64,000 nt of DNA, taken from assembly GCA_964643355.1 (NCBI GenBank), contig CAZXPW010000004.1, positions 74,500 through 138,499 of the forward strand, in the 5' to 3' direction. Position numbers and translations under genes: made by a program. Below, piece after piece: positions 32,975 to 41,843 of the stretch. The number at the start of each line of letters is the position of its first letter. Position 1 is the first letter of the stretch. The notes beneath the pieces were generated by a model. It searched no databases, was not told the origin of the DNA, and saw nothing but the letters and a program-made list of their open reading frames with translations. The stretch comes from FEN-1350 sp964643355. Its GTDB lineage: Bacteria; Planctomycetota; Phycisphaerae; Sedimentisphaerales; Anaerohalosphaeraceae.

Positions 32975-34090
32975 TCATTGCGCTATCGAAGAATCGTTCT
33001 CGCCCGTCGTCGGCTGTGGCAGGGGGAGCTCGGCGGATGCCTCCATTCCCGCTGGTTTGGCCGGCAGCTCCACGATCGGGATCCGTGGAGATTGCCCCTC
33101 GACCCCGACGGATTTGTCCTCGGCCATGGAATCCTCTTGACCGTCTTGACGGAGAATCGAACCCAGATCCGCAATCAAAGAATTCGCTGGCGTTTCTTCA
33201 TCCCCGAAAAGCGGGTCCTCCTCCGACAACTCGCCATCGTCGTCTTCCTCGATGATTGGAACGGCCGCAACTTCCCGATTTTCCGTCGTCCCATGGCTTT
33301 CACTTGCGCTCTCGGCTTCCGCGGCATAGATGGCCTTCGGCACCGCCTGCTCGGCCGGTTCATCGGTCAAGGATCGAAGCAGAATGGTTCCGGTCGCTTC
33401 GGGTTGTTCCGCCCAGATCAGCCGAAGACGAATCAGTTCCAACATCCCCAGAAACAATCCGATCATTACCAGCCGATTCTCGCGATCCTTGAAGATCTGT
33501 TCCATGGATAACGGTCCCTCGGTCTGCAGCCGGTGCAGAATCTCGATCTGGTACAGGTCGATTGGCGTGTCGTCGGTGATGTGCTCATAGCTGGCGTATT
33601 GCCCGACGCTCTTGAGGATGTGGTCGAACGCTTCCAGCAGCGTCCAGATGCTGACCTGATCCAGATCGATCTCCGGCTCGGCGTCGCCCTTGAGCTCCGA
33701 CAGAATCTTGTCCGGACGGGTGAAGCGATCTCCGCGAATCTCGGCCGACTCCTCCAGGAGATTGGCCGCATCCTTGAATTTCTTGTACTCCAGCAGTTGA
33801 CGGACCAGTTCCGCCCGCGGATCGATGGCCGTCGTTTCGCCCTCCTCGTCTGTCGGCGCCGCCGGCAACAGCATCGCCGACTTGATTTCCATCAGCGACG
33901 CCGCCATCACCAGAAAATCCCCCGCCAGATCGATATCCAACTGTTTGAGCATCTCCAGATACTGAATATATTGCGCCGTAATCCGCGCGATCGGGATGTC
34001 ATAAATATCGACCTCCTCCTTGCGCACCAGATACAACAACAGATCCAGCGGCCCGGAAAAGACTTCCAGATTGACCCGATATTCGCTCAC
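32975..34090 (-). CDS. scpA: Segregation and condensation protein A with acidic C-terminal extension
   Basis: Kleisin subunit of the SMC-ScpAB complex. N-terminal signature VNLEVFSGPLDLLLYLVRKEEVDIYDIPIARITAQYIQYLE, middle FLVMAASLMEIKSAMLLP, and winged-helix region LYQIEILHRLQTEGPLSMEQIFKDRENRLVMIGLFLGMLELIRL. The family is usually about 250 residues; here about 130 further residues are acidic, Pro/Ser/Glu-rich and probably disordered. GTG start at 34090 overlaps the stop of the DUF2007 gene (GTGA), so translation is coupled. No scpB follows within the window. Confidence 0.92.
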   Translation of the reverse strand: MSEYRVNLEVFSGPLDLLLYLVRKEEVDIYDIPIARITAQYIQYLEMLKQLDIDLAGDFLVMAASLMEIKSAMLLPAAPTDEEGETTAIDPRAELVRQLLEYKKFKDAANLLEESAEIRGDRFTRPDKILSELKGDAEPEIDLDQVSIWTLLEAFDHILKSVGQYASYEHITDDTPIDLYQIEILHRLQTEGPLSMEQIFKDRENRLVMIGLFLGMLELIRLRLIWAEQPEATGTILLRSLTDEPAEQAVPKAIYAAEAESASESHGTTENREVAAVPIIEEDDDGELSEEDPLFGDEETPANSLIADLGSILRQDGQEDSMAEDKSVGVEGQSPRIPIVELPAKPAGMEASAELPLPQPTTGENDSSIAQ

Positions 34091-34356
34091 CGGGAGTCTT
34101 CCTCGAGATCGTCCAGCCCTTCCATATCTCCGGATTCCTGCTCCATCTCCTGCAGAACTTGTTTGGCCTTTTCCACATCCGCCGCCAGAACCTGGACTTG
34201 CAATCGGACTTCCTGGATCGGCGGCATATTGGCCATCAGATCGCCTCCGACGACCGCCACCTTCAGCCCCGCCGACTCCAGGGCCAATTTGGCGATTTCC
34301 GCGTCGAAGTCGTTTTCAAATTCCGCTACGGTTACCAGAGGTTCTTTTTCTCGCAT
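34087..34356 (-). CDS. DUF2007-like small protein
   Basis: 89 residues from ATG 34356, one base after the trpS stop. EPLVTVAEFENDFDAEIAKLALESAGLKVAVVGGDLMA matches the DUF2007 (putative signal-transducing) fold, which binds via a small alpha/beta unit; then VRLQVQVLAADVEKAKQVLQEMEQE and an acidic end. Function of the family is unclear. Position between trpS and scpA, with four-base overlap to the latter, marks a three-gene operon. Confidence 0.72.
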   Translation of the reverse strand: MREKEPLVTVAEFENDFDAEIAKLALESAGLKVAVVGGDLMANMPPIQEVRLQVQVLAADVEKAKQVLQEMEQESGDMEGLDDLEEDSR

Positions 34357-34357
34357 G

Positions 34358-35323
34358 TTAAAATCCCAATCCTGTGACTTGACGAACCGTGTCCATCGTT
34401 TTTCGTGCGACCGCGCGCGCCCGTTTGGCCCCGTCGTCAAGAACCTGCAGGACGGCGTCCCGATCCTTCTCGAAGTGTGCCCGTTTTTCGCGATACGGCC
34501 GGAAATACTCCAGAATCAATTCCACAACTCGCTTTTTGACCGCTCCGTACCCGGTTCCGCCCTTGCGGTATTTGTCTTGCCACTCTTGGATTTCCTCCGG
34601 CGAGGCCGCCAGCTTCAGCAACGCAAAGATATTGCATTTGTCCGGATCTTTCGGATCCTCAACCGGCGTCGAATCGGTTACCATCTTCATGATCTTGTTT
34701 TTGACCGAGCGTTCCGGTTCAAAGATTTCGATCGTGTTGCCGTAACTCTTGCTCATCTTCCGCCCGTCCAGTCCCGGCACGACCGCCACCGACTCAAGGA
34801 TATAATCCTTCGGGATCGTCAGCGTTTCGCCGTACTGAGCGTTAAATTTCATCGCAATGTCCCGAGTCACTTCAATGTGTTGCTTCTGGTCGGCCCCGAC
34901 CGGCACAAGGTTGCTGTGATAAATCAAAATGTCGGCCGCCTGCAAAACCGGATATGCAAACAAACCGTGATTGGCGGACAATCCCTGGTCAACCTTGTCC
35001 TTGTAGGAAGTGCACCGCTGCAGGAGCCCCATCGGCGTCACGCACGACAAGATCCAGGCCAGTTCCGTTACCTCCGGCACATCCGACTGTCGCCAGAAGA
35101 CCGTTCGCTGGGTATCCAGACCCAGTGCCAGGTAATCCATCGTGACATCTAAGCACCGCTGCCGAAGATCCTCCGGCGCAGGAGTATTGGTCATCGAATG
35201 GTAATCGGCGATGAAATAAAAACCTTCGTTTTCCGCCTGTAACTGCAGATGCTGTCGCATCGCCCCGAAAAAATTGCCGATATGCAGCTTTCCCGAGGGC
35301 TGAATCCCTGAAAGTACTCTCAA
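34358..35323 (-). CDS. trpS: Tryptophanyl-tRNA synthetase
   Basis: Class I synthetase charging tRNA-Trp. HIGH-like HIGN in SGIQPSGKLHIGNFFGAMRQ and KMSKS in GLDGRKMSKSYGNT; PVGADQKQHIEVTRDIA is also diagnostic. Start is most likely the TTG at 35323, with GGGAGG five bases upstream, giving the family's usual MRVLSGIQPSG opening and 321 residues; a TTG at 35338 would add five. First gene of trpS-DUF2007-scpA. Confidence 0.95.
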   Translation of the reverse strand: MRVLSGIQPSGKLHIGNFFGAMRQHLQLQAENEGFYFIADYHSMTNTPAPEDLRQRCLDVTMDYLALGLDTQRTVFWRQSDVPEVTELAWILSCVTPMGLLQRCTSYKDKVDQGLSANHGLFAYPVLQAADILIYHSNLVPVGADQKQHIEVTRDIAMKFNAQYGETLTIPKDYILESVAVVPGLDGRKMSKSYGNTIEIFEPERSVKNKIMKMVTDSTPVEDPKDPDKCNIFALLKLAASPEEIQEWQDKYRKGGTGYGAVKKRVVELILEYFRPYREKRAHFEKDRDAVLQVLDDGAKRARAVARKTMDTVRQVTGLGF

Positions 35324-35383
35324 CTTTGCCTCCCGCAATGAATCTCACGGTTGTCTGTGCAGCGAAATAGACCATAAACCCAT

Positions 35384-35413
35384 ACAGTACCAACTGCCCT
35401 GCCCCCCAGTCAA
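35384..35413 (-). promoter_or_regulatory. Possible trpS promoter
   Basis: On minus: TTGACT (35408-35413), 18-base spacer, TACTGT (35384-35389). The -10 box is weak. Confidence 0.3.
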
Positions 35414-35657
35414 GACACAACAAGCCGGGTTTGCCGGTTTTGGATAATCCATCATGATTTCAGATTGAACAAAAAACCGGGTTTGAATTGCCTTCACGGT
35501 GTAAGAGGGGGGAAGGCAGTATAAAATATATTTGATATGGTAGTGTGGTTTTGATGTTGTTTTATGTGAATTTTGAATTAAAACATGAAAAAATGTTCGA
35601 TTTGCGCATACTTTAGTATTTGTTTGGAACAAATTATAACACGCATTGTTTTTCTTA

Positions 35658-35685
35658 TTGACCTTTTATTCTTTTCCTCTATCAT
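35658..35685 (+). promoter_or_regulatory. acs promoter
   Basis: TTGACC (35658-35663), 16-base spacer, TATCAT (35680-35685), leaving a leader of about 68 bases before the acs ATG and its GAGGAG site. Confidence 0.5.
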
Positions 35686-35759
35686 TCAAGGTAACAGGTT
35701 TCAAGCGTAACAAGGTTGAATGTTAAAATGTTTTAATACTGAGCAACGAGGAGTCCGCC

Positions 35760-37739
35760 ATGTCAGAACAAGCAAAAGGTATGCAGTCGTTGATGGTCGA
35801 AACCCGCAGATTTCCCCCCCCGGCCAACATCCGCAACAATGCCTGGGTCAGCAGCGAGAAAGAGTATCAGAAACTCTGGGAACAATCGATTAATGATCCC
35901 GACGGGTTCTGGCTCGAACAAGCCAAAATGTTATCCTGGTTCAAGGAACCTACCGTAAGCTTGAAGTACACCTGGGACACCAAGGCCCGAAAAATCGAAC
36001 ATACCTGGTTTGAAGACGGCCAACTCAATGTCTCCTACAACTGTCTCGACCGACACATAGGCACTCCCATCGCCAAAAAGATCGCCATCCTTTGGCAGGG
36101 CGAGGAGGAAAACGCCGTCAAGAAGATCACCTATGAGCAGCTTTTTAAGGAGGTCTGCAAGTTCGCCAATGTCCTCAAAAGCCGCGGCATCAAGAAAGGC
36201 GATCGCGTCGCCATCTACATGCCCATGATCCCGGAACTGGTCGTCGCGATGCTGGCCTGCACCCGGATCGGCGCGATCCACTCGATTATTTTCGGCGGAT
36301 TCAGCGCCGATGCCATCAAGGGACGGGTCAACGATTCCACATGCAAGGCCCTGATCACCGCCAATATCTCCTTGCGGGCCGGCAAACACATCCCTCTCAA
36401 AAAAATCGTCGACGAAGCCCTCACCGGCTGTCCCAGCATCGAGTCCGTGGTCGTCGCAAAGGCCACGGAAGATCCATGCGACATGAAGGCCGGCCGCGAT
36501 TTCTGGTACCATGAACTGATGGCCAAGGTCTCTGACCAATGCCCCGCGGAAAAGATGAACGCCGAAGACCCGATGTTCATCCTCTACACCTCCGGTTCTA
36601 CGGGAAAACCCAAAGGAGTTGTGCATACCACGGGCGGGTATCTCATGCATGTCGCCCTGACCCACAAGGTTGTTTTCAACATCCACGAAGATGACATATA
36701 CTGGTGTACCGCCGATATCGGCTGGGTCACCGGCCACAGTTATATCGTCTATGGCCCCTTGACCAACGGCGCGACTTCCCTGATGTTCGAGGGTGTTCCC
36801 ACCTATCCCGATGCCGGCCGTTTCTGGCATGTCTGCGACAAGTTCGGCGTCACCGTCTTCTATACCGCCCCGACCGCCATCCGGGCCCTGATGCGCCTCG
36901 GCGACGAATGGGTCACCAAATACAAACTTGACAAACTCCGCGTCCTCGGCACGGTGGGCGAGCCCATCAATCCCGAAGCGTGGATCTGGTACTACGAAAA
37001 AGTCGGCCACAGCCGCTGCCCGATCGTGGACACCTGGTGGCAGACCGAAACCGGCGGCTTTATGATAACCCCGCTGCCCGGTGCCCATACCCTCAAACCC
37101 GGCAGCGCCTGCAAACCCTTCTTCGGCGTCGATACTGTCGTCCTCCGCGACGATGGTTCCGTCTGCAATGTCAACGAAGGCGGCAAGCTCTGCATCCGCA
37201 AACCCTGGCCGGGCATGATGCGGACAATGTACGGCGACCACGACCGTTTTATCGACACCTACTTTACCATGTTCAACGACCTGTACTTTACAGGCGACGG
37301 TTGCCGCGTCGATGAGGACGGCGACCACTGGCTCATGGGCCGCATCGACGATGTCGTCAATGTCTCCGGGCACCGTATTGGTACCGCCGAAGTCGAAAGC
37401 GCCCTGGTCAGCCATCCCAAGGTTGCCGAAGCCGCCGTCACGCCCATCCCGCACGAAATCAAGGGGCAGGGATTGTATGCCTATGTTACCCTTAAGGAAG
37501 GCATTCACGAAAGCGATGAACTCAAGAAGGAACTGATGAACCATGTCCGAAAGGAGATTGGACCCATCGCTCAACCGGAAGCCATTCAGTTCGCGCCCGG
37601 CCTGCCCAAGACCCGGTCGGGCAAGATCATGCGGCGAATCCTCCGCAAGATCGCCGAACGCGACACCTCCAACCTCGGCGACATCACCACCCTGGCCGAT
37701 CCCAGCGTCGTCGAACACCTGGTCAAAAACCGCGGCTAA
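35760..37739 (+). CDS. acs: Acetyl-CoA synthetase, AMP-forming
   Basis: 659 residues, normal length. Activates acetate with ATP and CoA. Motifs: YTSGSTGKPKGVVHTTGGYL (ATP/P-loop), WCTADIGWVTGHSYIVYGPL, TWWQTETGG, YFTGDGCRVDEDGDHWLMGRIDDVVNVSGHRIGTAEVE, and the catalytic lysine K622 in PKTRSGKIMRR. In other bacteria this lysine is switched off by acetylation and on by deacetylation. The AcuC-like gene and GNAT-fused CoA-transferase nearby make such control likely, by inference. Transcribed with a strong terminator downstream. Confidence 0.97.
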   Translation: MSEQAKGMQSLMVETRRFPPPANIRNNAWVSSEKEYQKLWEQSINDPDGFWLEQAKMLSWFKEPTVSLKYTWDTKARKIEHTWFEDGQLNVSYNCLDRHIGTPIAKKIAILWQGEEENAVKKITYEQLFKEVCKFANVLKSRGIKKGDRVAIYMPMIPELVVAMLACTRIGAIHSIIFGGFSADAIKGRVNDSTCKALITANISLRAGKHIPLKKIVDEALTGCPSIESVVVAKATEDPCDMKAGRDFWYHELMAKVSDQCPAEKMNAEDPMFILYTSGSTGKPKGVVHTTGGYLMHVALTHKVVFNIHEDDIYWCTADIGWVTGHSYIVYGPLTNGATSLMFEGVPTYPDAGRFWHVCDKFGVTVFYTAPTAIRALMRLGDEWVTKYKLDKLRVLGTVGEPINPEAWIWYYEKVGHSRCPIVDTWWQTETGGFMITPLPGAHTLKPGSACKPFFGVDTVVLRDDGSVCNVNEGGKLCIRKPWPGMMRTMYGDHDRFIDTYFTMFNDLYFTGDGCRVDEDGDHWLMGRIDDVVNVSGHRIGTAEVESALVSHPKVAEAAVTPIPHEIKGQGLYAYVTLKEGIHESDELKKELMNHVRKEIGPIAQPEAIQFAPGLPKTRSGKIMRRILRKIAERDTSNLGDITTLADPSVVEHLVKNRG

Positions 37740-37755
37740 ACGAGAATTACCAACG

Positions 37756-37790
37756 AAAGGCCGGATGCGAAAACCGTATCCGGCCTTTTT
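37756..37790 (+). terminator. Rho-independent terminator after acs
   Basis: AAAGGCCGGAT (37756-37766) pairs with ATCCGGCCTTT (37778-37788), with further inner pairs, followed by T-run. It lies between acs and the OFA transporter gene, so read-through would be partial. Confidence 0.8.
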
Positions 37791-37817
37791 CACGAACCTC
37801 TTGAGAGAGGATGGACT

Positions 37818-39080
37818 ATGAGTCAATCAACTTCGTCTCCAATAACCCCCAATCTCGGCTGGCGGGTCACCTTCGCCGGCATGGGAATCAACCTGGCCCT
37901 CGGGATTCTCTATACCTGGAGCGTAATCAGCAAAGGCATCCCGGCCGAATGGAAATGGTCTGAAACCGAGAAATCCCTGCCCTATATGTTTGCCTGCCTG
38001 ATCTTTTCGCTGATGATGGTTCCCGCCGGCCGGATGCAGGATAAGATCAGTCCGCGGATCGTCGCTTCTATCGGCGGCGTTCTCGTCGGGATCGGATTTC
38101 TCGTCGCCAGTTTCACAACCTCGGTTTTCGGTTTCATTGTGGGCTTCGGTATCCTGGCTGGAACCGGAATTGGTTTCGGCTATGCTTCCGCGACGCCCCC
38201 GGCCGTCAAATGGTTTCCCGCATCCAAAACCGGTCTGATCGCCGGTATCGTCGTCTCCGGATTTGGTCTGGCCTCCGTTTATACGGCTCCATTAACCAAG
38301 TACCTTATTGGACAGTATGGAATCCAGCAATCGGTGTTGATTCTCGGTATCGCGTTTTTGGTGATCGTGGTCCTTTTGGCCCAGATCCTGCGGATACCCC
38401 CGGCCGGGTATGTCCTGGTGGGAACCCCTGCCCCCAAACCCTCTGCCACCCCGACGGCCGTCAAGAAAGATAATTTTACTCCCGTGGAGATGCTCCGAAC
38501 GATTCAATTCCCCGCCATCTGGTTCATGTATGCTTGCGGTGCGGGAGCCGGCCTGATGATCATCGCCAAACTGGCCGCGATTGTCAAGGAACTGGTTGGC
38601 CGGGATGTTGGCTTTGCCCTGGTGGCCGTTCTGGCGGTCGGCAACGGCGCCGGCCGTATCGTTGCCGGCATGCTCAGCGATACGATCGGTCGCAAAAATA
38701 CCCTGTTTATCTGTTTTGTGATGCAGGCGGTATTGATTTTGCTTTTGTCCACCGCGAAAACCGGAAGCATCCTGGCGTCCGTTCCGCTGTTGTCCGTCGT
38801 GGCCGCCCTCATCGGAGCCAATTATGGTGCCAACCTGGCTCTCTTCCCGTCTCTGACAAAAGATTTCTACGGCCTGAAAAATTTCGGCGTCAACTACGGC
38901 CTGGTCTTCACCTCCTGGGGCGTCGGCGGATTCATGCTGGCCTTTCTGGCAGGAAAAATGTATGACAAATACCAGAGTTTCGGAATCGCTTATTACGGAG
39001 CGTCGATCCTCCTGGTCATCGCCGCAGCCATGGTCCTGTTCCTCAAGCCCCCGCAGAAAACCCAACCCGCGTCGGCATAA
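37818..39080 (+). CDS. OFA-family MFS transporter (oxalate/formate antiporter-like)
   Basis: 420 residues with about 12 helices. N-terminal GWRVTFAGMGINLALGILYTWSVISKGIPAEWKWSETEKSLPYMFACLIFSLMMVPAGRMQDKISPR is typical of the OFA subfamily; GFGYASATPPAVKWFPASKTGLIAGIVVSGFGLA follows. Moves small mono- or dicarboxylates. Position straight after acs suggests acetate or a related acid. GAGAGG lies 8 bases before the ATG. Confidence 0.88.
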   Translation: MSQSTSSPITPNLGWRVTFAGMGINLALGILYTWSVISKGIPAEWKWSETEKSLPYMFACLIFSLMMVPAGRMQDKISPRIVASIGGVLVGIGFLVASFTTSVFGFIVGFGILAGTGIGFGYASATPPAVKWFPASKTGLIAGIVVSGFGLASVYTAPLTKYLIGQYGIQQSVLILGIAFLVIVVLLAQILRIPPAGYVLVGTPAPKPSATPTAVKKDNFTPVEMLRTIQFPAIWFMYACGAGAGLMIIAKLAAIVKELVGRDVGFALVAVLAVGNGAGRIVAGMLSDTIGRKNTLFICFVMQAVLILLLSTAKTGSILASVPLLSVVAALIGANYGANLALFPSLTKDFYGLKNFGVNYGLVFTSWGVGGFMLAFLAGKMYDKYQSFGIAYYGASILLVIAAAMVLFLKPPQKTQPASA

Positions 39081-39090
39081 TGCCGTAGGA

Positions 39091-39167
39091 GAAAATAGAC
39101 AAATCGATCCGGATAATAGGACTCAATAGGAATAGACAATAGCCAATATTCAACCGTCAATTTCCCA
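39091..39167. repeat. Heptamer repeat island
   Basis: ATAGGAA/ATAGACA left-type units and CAATATT, CAATTTC right-type units with imperfect inverted order, downstream of the OFA gene. Confidence 0.45.
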
Positions 39168-39177
39168 CATGGCTTGG

Positions 39178-39222
39178 AAAACACGGTCTGAAGATTTGAC
39201 GCCTTCAGACCGTGTTCGTTTT
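39178..39222. terminator. Bidirectional terminator
   Basis: AACACGGTCTGAAG (39180-39193) and CTTCAGACCGTGTT (39203-39216) form a perfect 14-bp stem, flanked by AAAA on the left and CGTTTTC on the right, between convergent OFA and deacetylase genes. Confidence 0.75.
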
Positions 39223-39290
39223 CACGGGAAGCTCTGGCATCATTCCCGCACACGACCAATCGTGCCTGCACCCCGCTGATTCTTGTATGA

Positions 39291-39340
39291 ACAATCCAAA
39301 TGGAAAATGGAAAATCGAAATTCCAAATGCAATTTACAAT
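39291..39340. repeat. Heptamer repeat island
   Basis: AAATGGA, AAATGGA, AAATCGA, AATTCCA, AATGCAA read as successive 7-base units, ending at the stop of the deacetylase gene. Confidence 0.55.
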
Positions 39341-40461
39341 CCGTGCAGCGGAAACACCAACCGTTTGACTTGTTCGATTACAGGATTTAGCGCCTCGTCC
39401 ACCGCGTCCCGCTGCGTCTTATCCGGCGCCAGTTGCCGATCCCGCAATCCTCCGTGCCAGTCCGTCGTCTCCAGCAGCACGCCTCCCATTCCCGCCGTCA
39501 TGTCCCGTTCATCCTCCCCGCACAATGCCGTCCACACCAGCGCCCACGCCCGGGCGGTGTTATCGGGATTGTAACCGCCGCCCCCTGTTGCCAGAATCGG
39601 CTTGCCGAACGCCAACAGCAGCGCAATTACCTCCGCTATCGTATTGTTGGTCAAACTCAGGTTCGCCAGCGGATCCTGGGCCAGCGTATCGGCCCCGACT
39701 TCCAGGACGATCACATCCGGCTCGTACGCATGCAGCAGCGGTAATACGACCTTCCGAACCGCCCGCAGATACGCCTCGTCATAGGTCCCGATCGGCAAAG
39801 GCACATTTACCGAATAGCCGCGACCTTCCCCTTCTCCGATCTCTTCGACAAATCCCGTCCCCGGAAACAGCGTCCGACCGTCCTGATGCAGCGAGATCGT
39901 CATCACATCCCGCCGCCGATAAAACGCCGCCTGAACCCCGTCGCAGTGATGAACATCGATGTCGAAAAAAACCACCCGTTTTCCCGCCTTTGTCAGAGCC
40001 ATACACCCCAGCACAATGTCGTTGACATAACAGAATCCTCCCGCCCGGTCCGCATACGCATGATGATACCCACCCGACGGATTGAACGCGATCTTGGCCT
40101 TTCCCTCCAATATCAGCCGTGCCCCCGTAACAGTGGCTCCCGCCGCCCAGGTCGCATAGGGGTACATCCCCGCGAATACCGGACAGTCAGAAGTCCCCAG
40201 CCCATACCGCAGCATCGCATAATCGAACTCGCCGCTGTCGGCAGCTTCCATCGCGTCCAGATACGGCTTGGTATGAAACCATTCCAGCTCCTCGCGCGTC
40301 AGCGGCGTCGGCGTTGCCTCGATCTTGTCCGGGCCCTGCAACAAACCCATCGAAGCCAGCAACCGCCGCGTCTTGCCCGCCCGCGAGGTCTTAAAGGGAC
40401 AACTCTCCGGATACGGATACTGTTCCAGCTCCGGACAATGAATGAACGCCTTCATCGACAT
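39334..40461 (-). CDS. Class I histone deacetylase-family protein (AcuC-like)
   Basis: 375 residues from ATG 40461, just after GGGAGGG. Zn-dependent deacetylase fold: NPSGGYHHAYADRAGGFCYVND with the catalytic His pair, FFDIDVHHCDGVQAAFYRR with metal Asp and His, SLHQDGRTLFPGTGF, and GADTLAQDPLANLSL with the second metal Asp. In Bacillus AcuC removes acetyl from acetyl-CoA synthetase; here it lies 1.6 kb from acs on the opposite strand. Other class I homologues act on polyamines. Last gene of a possible five-gene run starting at 46786; 13 bases from the enolase-superfamily gene. Confidence 0.85.
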   Translation of the reverse strand: MSMKAFIHCPELEQYPYPESCPFKTSRAGKTRRLLASMGLLQGPDKIEATPTPLTREELEWFHTKPYLDAMEAADSGEFDYAMLRYGLGTSDCPVFAGMYPYATWAAGATVTGARLILEGKAKIAFNPSGGYHHAYADRAGGFCYVNDIVLGCMALTKAGKRVVFFDIDVHHCDGVQAAFYRRRDVMTISLHQDGRTLFPGTGFVEEIGEGEGRGYSVNVPLPIGTYDEAYLRAVRKVVLPLLHAYEPDVIVLEVGADTLAQDPLANLSLTNNTIAEVIALLLAFGKPILATGGGGYNPDNTARAWALVWTALCGEDERDMTAGMGGVLLETTDWHGGLRDRQLAPDKTQRDAVDEALNPVIEQVKRLVFPLHGL

Positions 40462-40474
40462 GCTCCCTCCCCCT

Positions 40475-41728
40475 CTATACCGAACTGATCTGCCGCTCAG
40501 CCGATTCGAGCCATTTCTTGTTGATCGTAACGCCCCAACCCGGCCCGCCGGGGATTGAAACCTTACCGTCTCGTACACGCAAGACCGGCTCAAAGAGATC
40601 ATTTGTCCAGTCGTTATTCTCGATCGTGTATTCCACATATCGGCCCGCGCTGGGGATCGCCCCCATCGCGTGCAGCGAAAACACGGTTACCATCGAAAGA
40701 TTCGCCGAATGCGGCACCACCTTCATCCCCGCACGATGGGCCAGCTCCGCCACCCGCAGCGTCCGCGTCAGCCCGCCGATATAACACACATCCGGCTGGG
40801 CGATATCCATCGCCCGCATTGCGATCATCCGCCTCCACTGCGCCAGGTCATTGTCCTGTTCCCCTCCGGCCACATCCAGCTTTTTCAGCGCCGCCGTCAC
40901 CTCAGCCGTCCATTCATATTCCCAATACGGACATGGTTCCTCGAAATGCACGACATGATTCTGTTCGAGCATCTTGCCGACCTCGATGGCCTTGTCCGGC
41001 GTGTAGCAACTGTTGGCGTCGGCCAGCAGCATCACATTCGGCCCGATCGCCTTGCGTACCGCCGGCACAAGCTGCTCGGTCCGGCCCGGCCAGGCGTCCT
41101 TATTGTGTCCCGCGTCGGTTCCCACCCGAATCTTGAACGCCGTAAATCCGTGCGAATCCCGCAACGCCGCCAGCCGCTTGGCCTCATCCTCCGGCGTGAT
41201 CGACCGGCTCATGCTCGAGCCATAAACGACCAGCGCTCCGGGCGTGCCGCCCAACAATTCACAGACGCTTTTCTTCTCGACCTTTCCCCGCAGGTCCCAC
41301 AGTGCCGTATCCACCCCCGCCAGCGCCCGACACACGAACGACCACGGAAACTTCAGGTTCCGATCGATGCAGGTCTGACTAATCTCGCCCACCGCATAGG
41401 GATCCTTGCCCAGCACATGGGGAGCGATCTTGCGATGCAGAATCGTCGCCGAAAGATCCGCGTCAAACGGCGCGATTTGCCCGAATCCCTCGGCCCCGCT
41501 GTCCGTCGTGACGCGGACGACGCTCAGGGGATTTTTCGTGAAGGTCTCGATGGTCTTGACCTTCATTCCGCTGTCCTTGCCCAGCAGCGCATCCACCGAC
41601 CAGCCCTTGGTGTCGCCCGTCGAGATCGGAATCGACTTTCCCAGGCCGAAGGCCTGATCCTGTGCCAGCAGCAATCCCCCTGCAGCCACCCCCACAGCCC
41701 TGAGGAATTCACGACGACTCGTTTTCAT
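40475..41728 (-). CDS. Tat-exported enolase-superfamily protein (mandelate racemase/muconate lactonizing type)
   Basis: 417 residues from ATG 41728. Tat signal SRREFLRAVGVAAGGLLLAQ. Barrel motifs: FTAFKIRVGTDAGHNKDAWPG with KxR-type acid/base Lys, LLADANSCYT metal Asp, HFEEPCPYWEYEW metal Glu, AGGEQDND metal Glu, QPDVCYIGGLTRTLRVAELAHRAGM and VVPHSA (His). Such enzymes abstract an alpha-proton from carboxylates (sugar-acid dehydratases, epimerases). Export to the periplasm is unusual for the superfamily but frequent in planctomycetes. Reaction not predictable. Confidence 0.87.
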   Translation of the reverse strand: MKTSRREFLRAVGVAAGGLLLAQDQAFGLGKSIPISTGDTKGWSVDALLGKDSGMKVKTIETFTKNPLSVVRVTTDSGAEGFGQIAPFDADLSATILHRKIAPHVLGKDPYAVGEISQTCIDRNLKFPWSFVCRALAGVDTALWDLRGKVEKKSVCELLGGTPGALVVYGSSMSRSITPEDEAKRLAALRDSHGFTAFKIRVGTDAGHNKDAWPGRTEQLVPAVRKAIGPNVMLLADANSCYTPDKAIEVGKMLEQNHVVHFEEPCPYWEYEWTAEVTAALKKLDVAGGEQDNDLAQWRRMIAMRAMDIAQPDVCYIGGLTRTLRVAELAHRAGMKVVPHSANLSMVTVFSLHAMGAIPSAGRYVEYTIENNDWTNDLFEPVLRVRDGKVSIPGGPGWGVTINKKWLESAERQISSV

Positions 41729-41762
41729 GGTCTCACCTTCATAGCATTTCCGCGGCAGCGAG

Positions 41763-41826
41763 ATTGTATTTGTCAATTTCAAATATCCAAATTCAATTTT
41801 CCCTTTGCCGCTTGCCATTTGCAATA
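41763..41826. repeat. Heptamer repeat island
   Basis: TCAATTT, CAAATAT, CCAAATT, CAATTTT, CCCTTTG, CCGCTTG, CCATTTG read as successive units; gap between nitrilase-like and enolase-superfamily genes. Confidence 0.5.
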
Positions 41827-41843
41827 CTGGCGACAACCGGCAA

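Larger units (their letters stand above)
35324..35759. other. AT-rich divergent intergenic region (trpS / acs)
   Basis: 436 bases without a convincing gene, markedly richer in A+T than its flanks. It holds opposing promoters for trpS and acs, the short inverted repeats ATACT-TT-AGTAT (about 35610) and AACAT-GAAAAA-ATGTT (about 35582), and a CCGG-GTTTG-CCGG hairpin with a T-run near 35431. A 95-codon minus-strand frame (35345-35632) has no recognisable domain and is not called. Confidence 0.55.

Noticed and set aside
35345..35632. 95-codon minus-strand frame in the acs/trpS gap
   Set aside because: AT-rich intergenic sequence, no domain, no ribosome-binding site, overlaps promoters on both strands.
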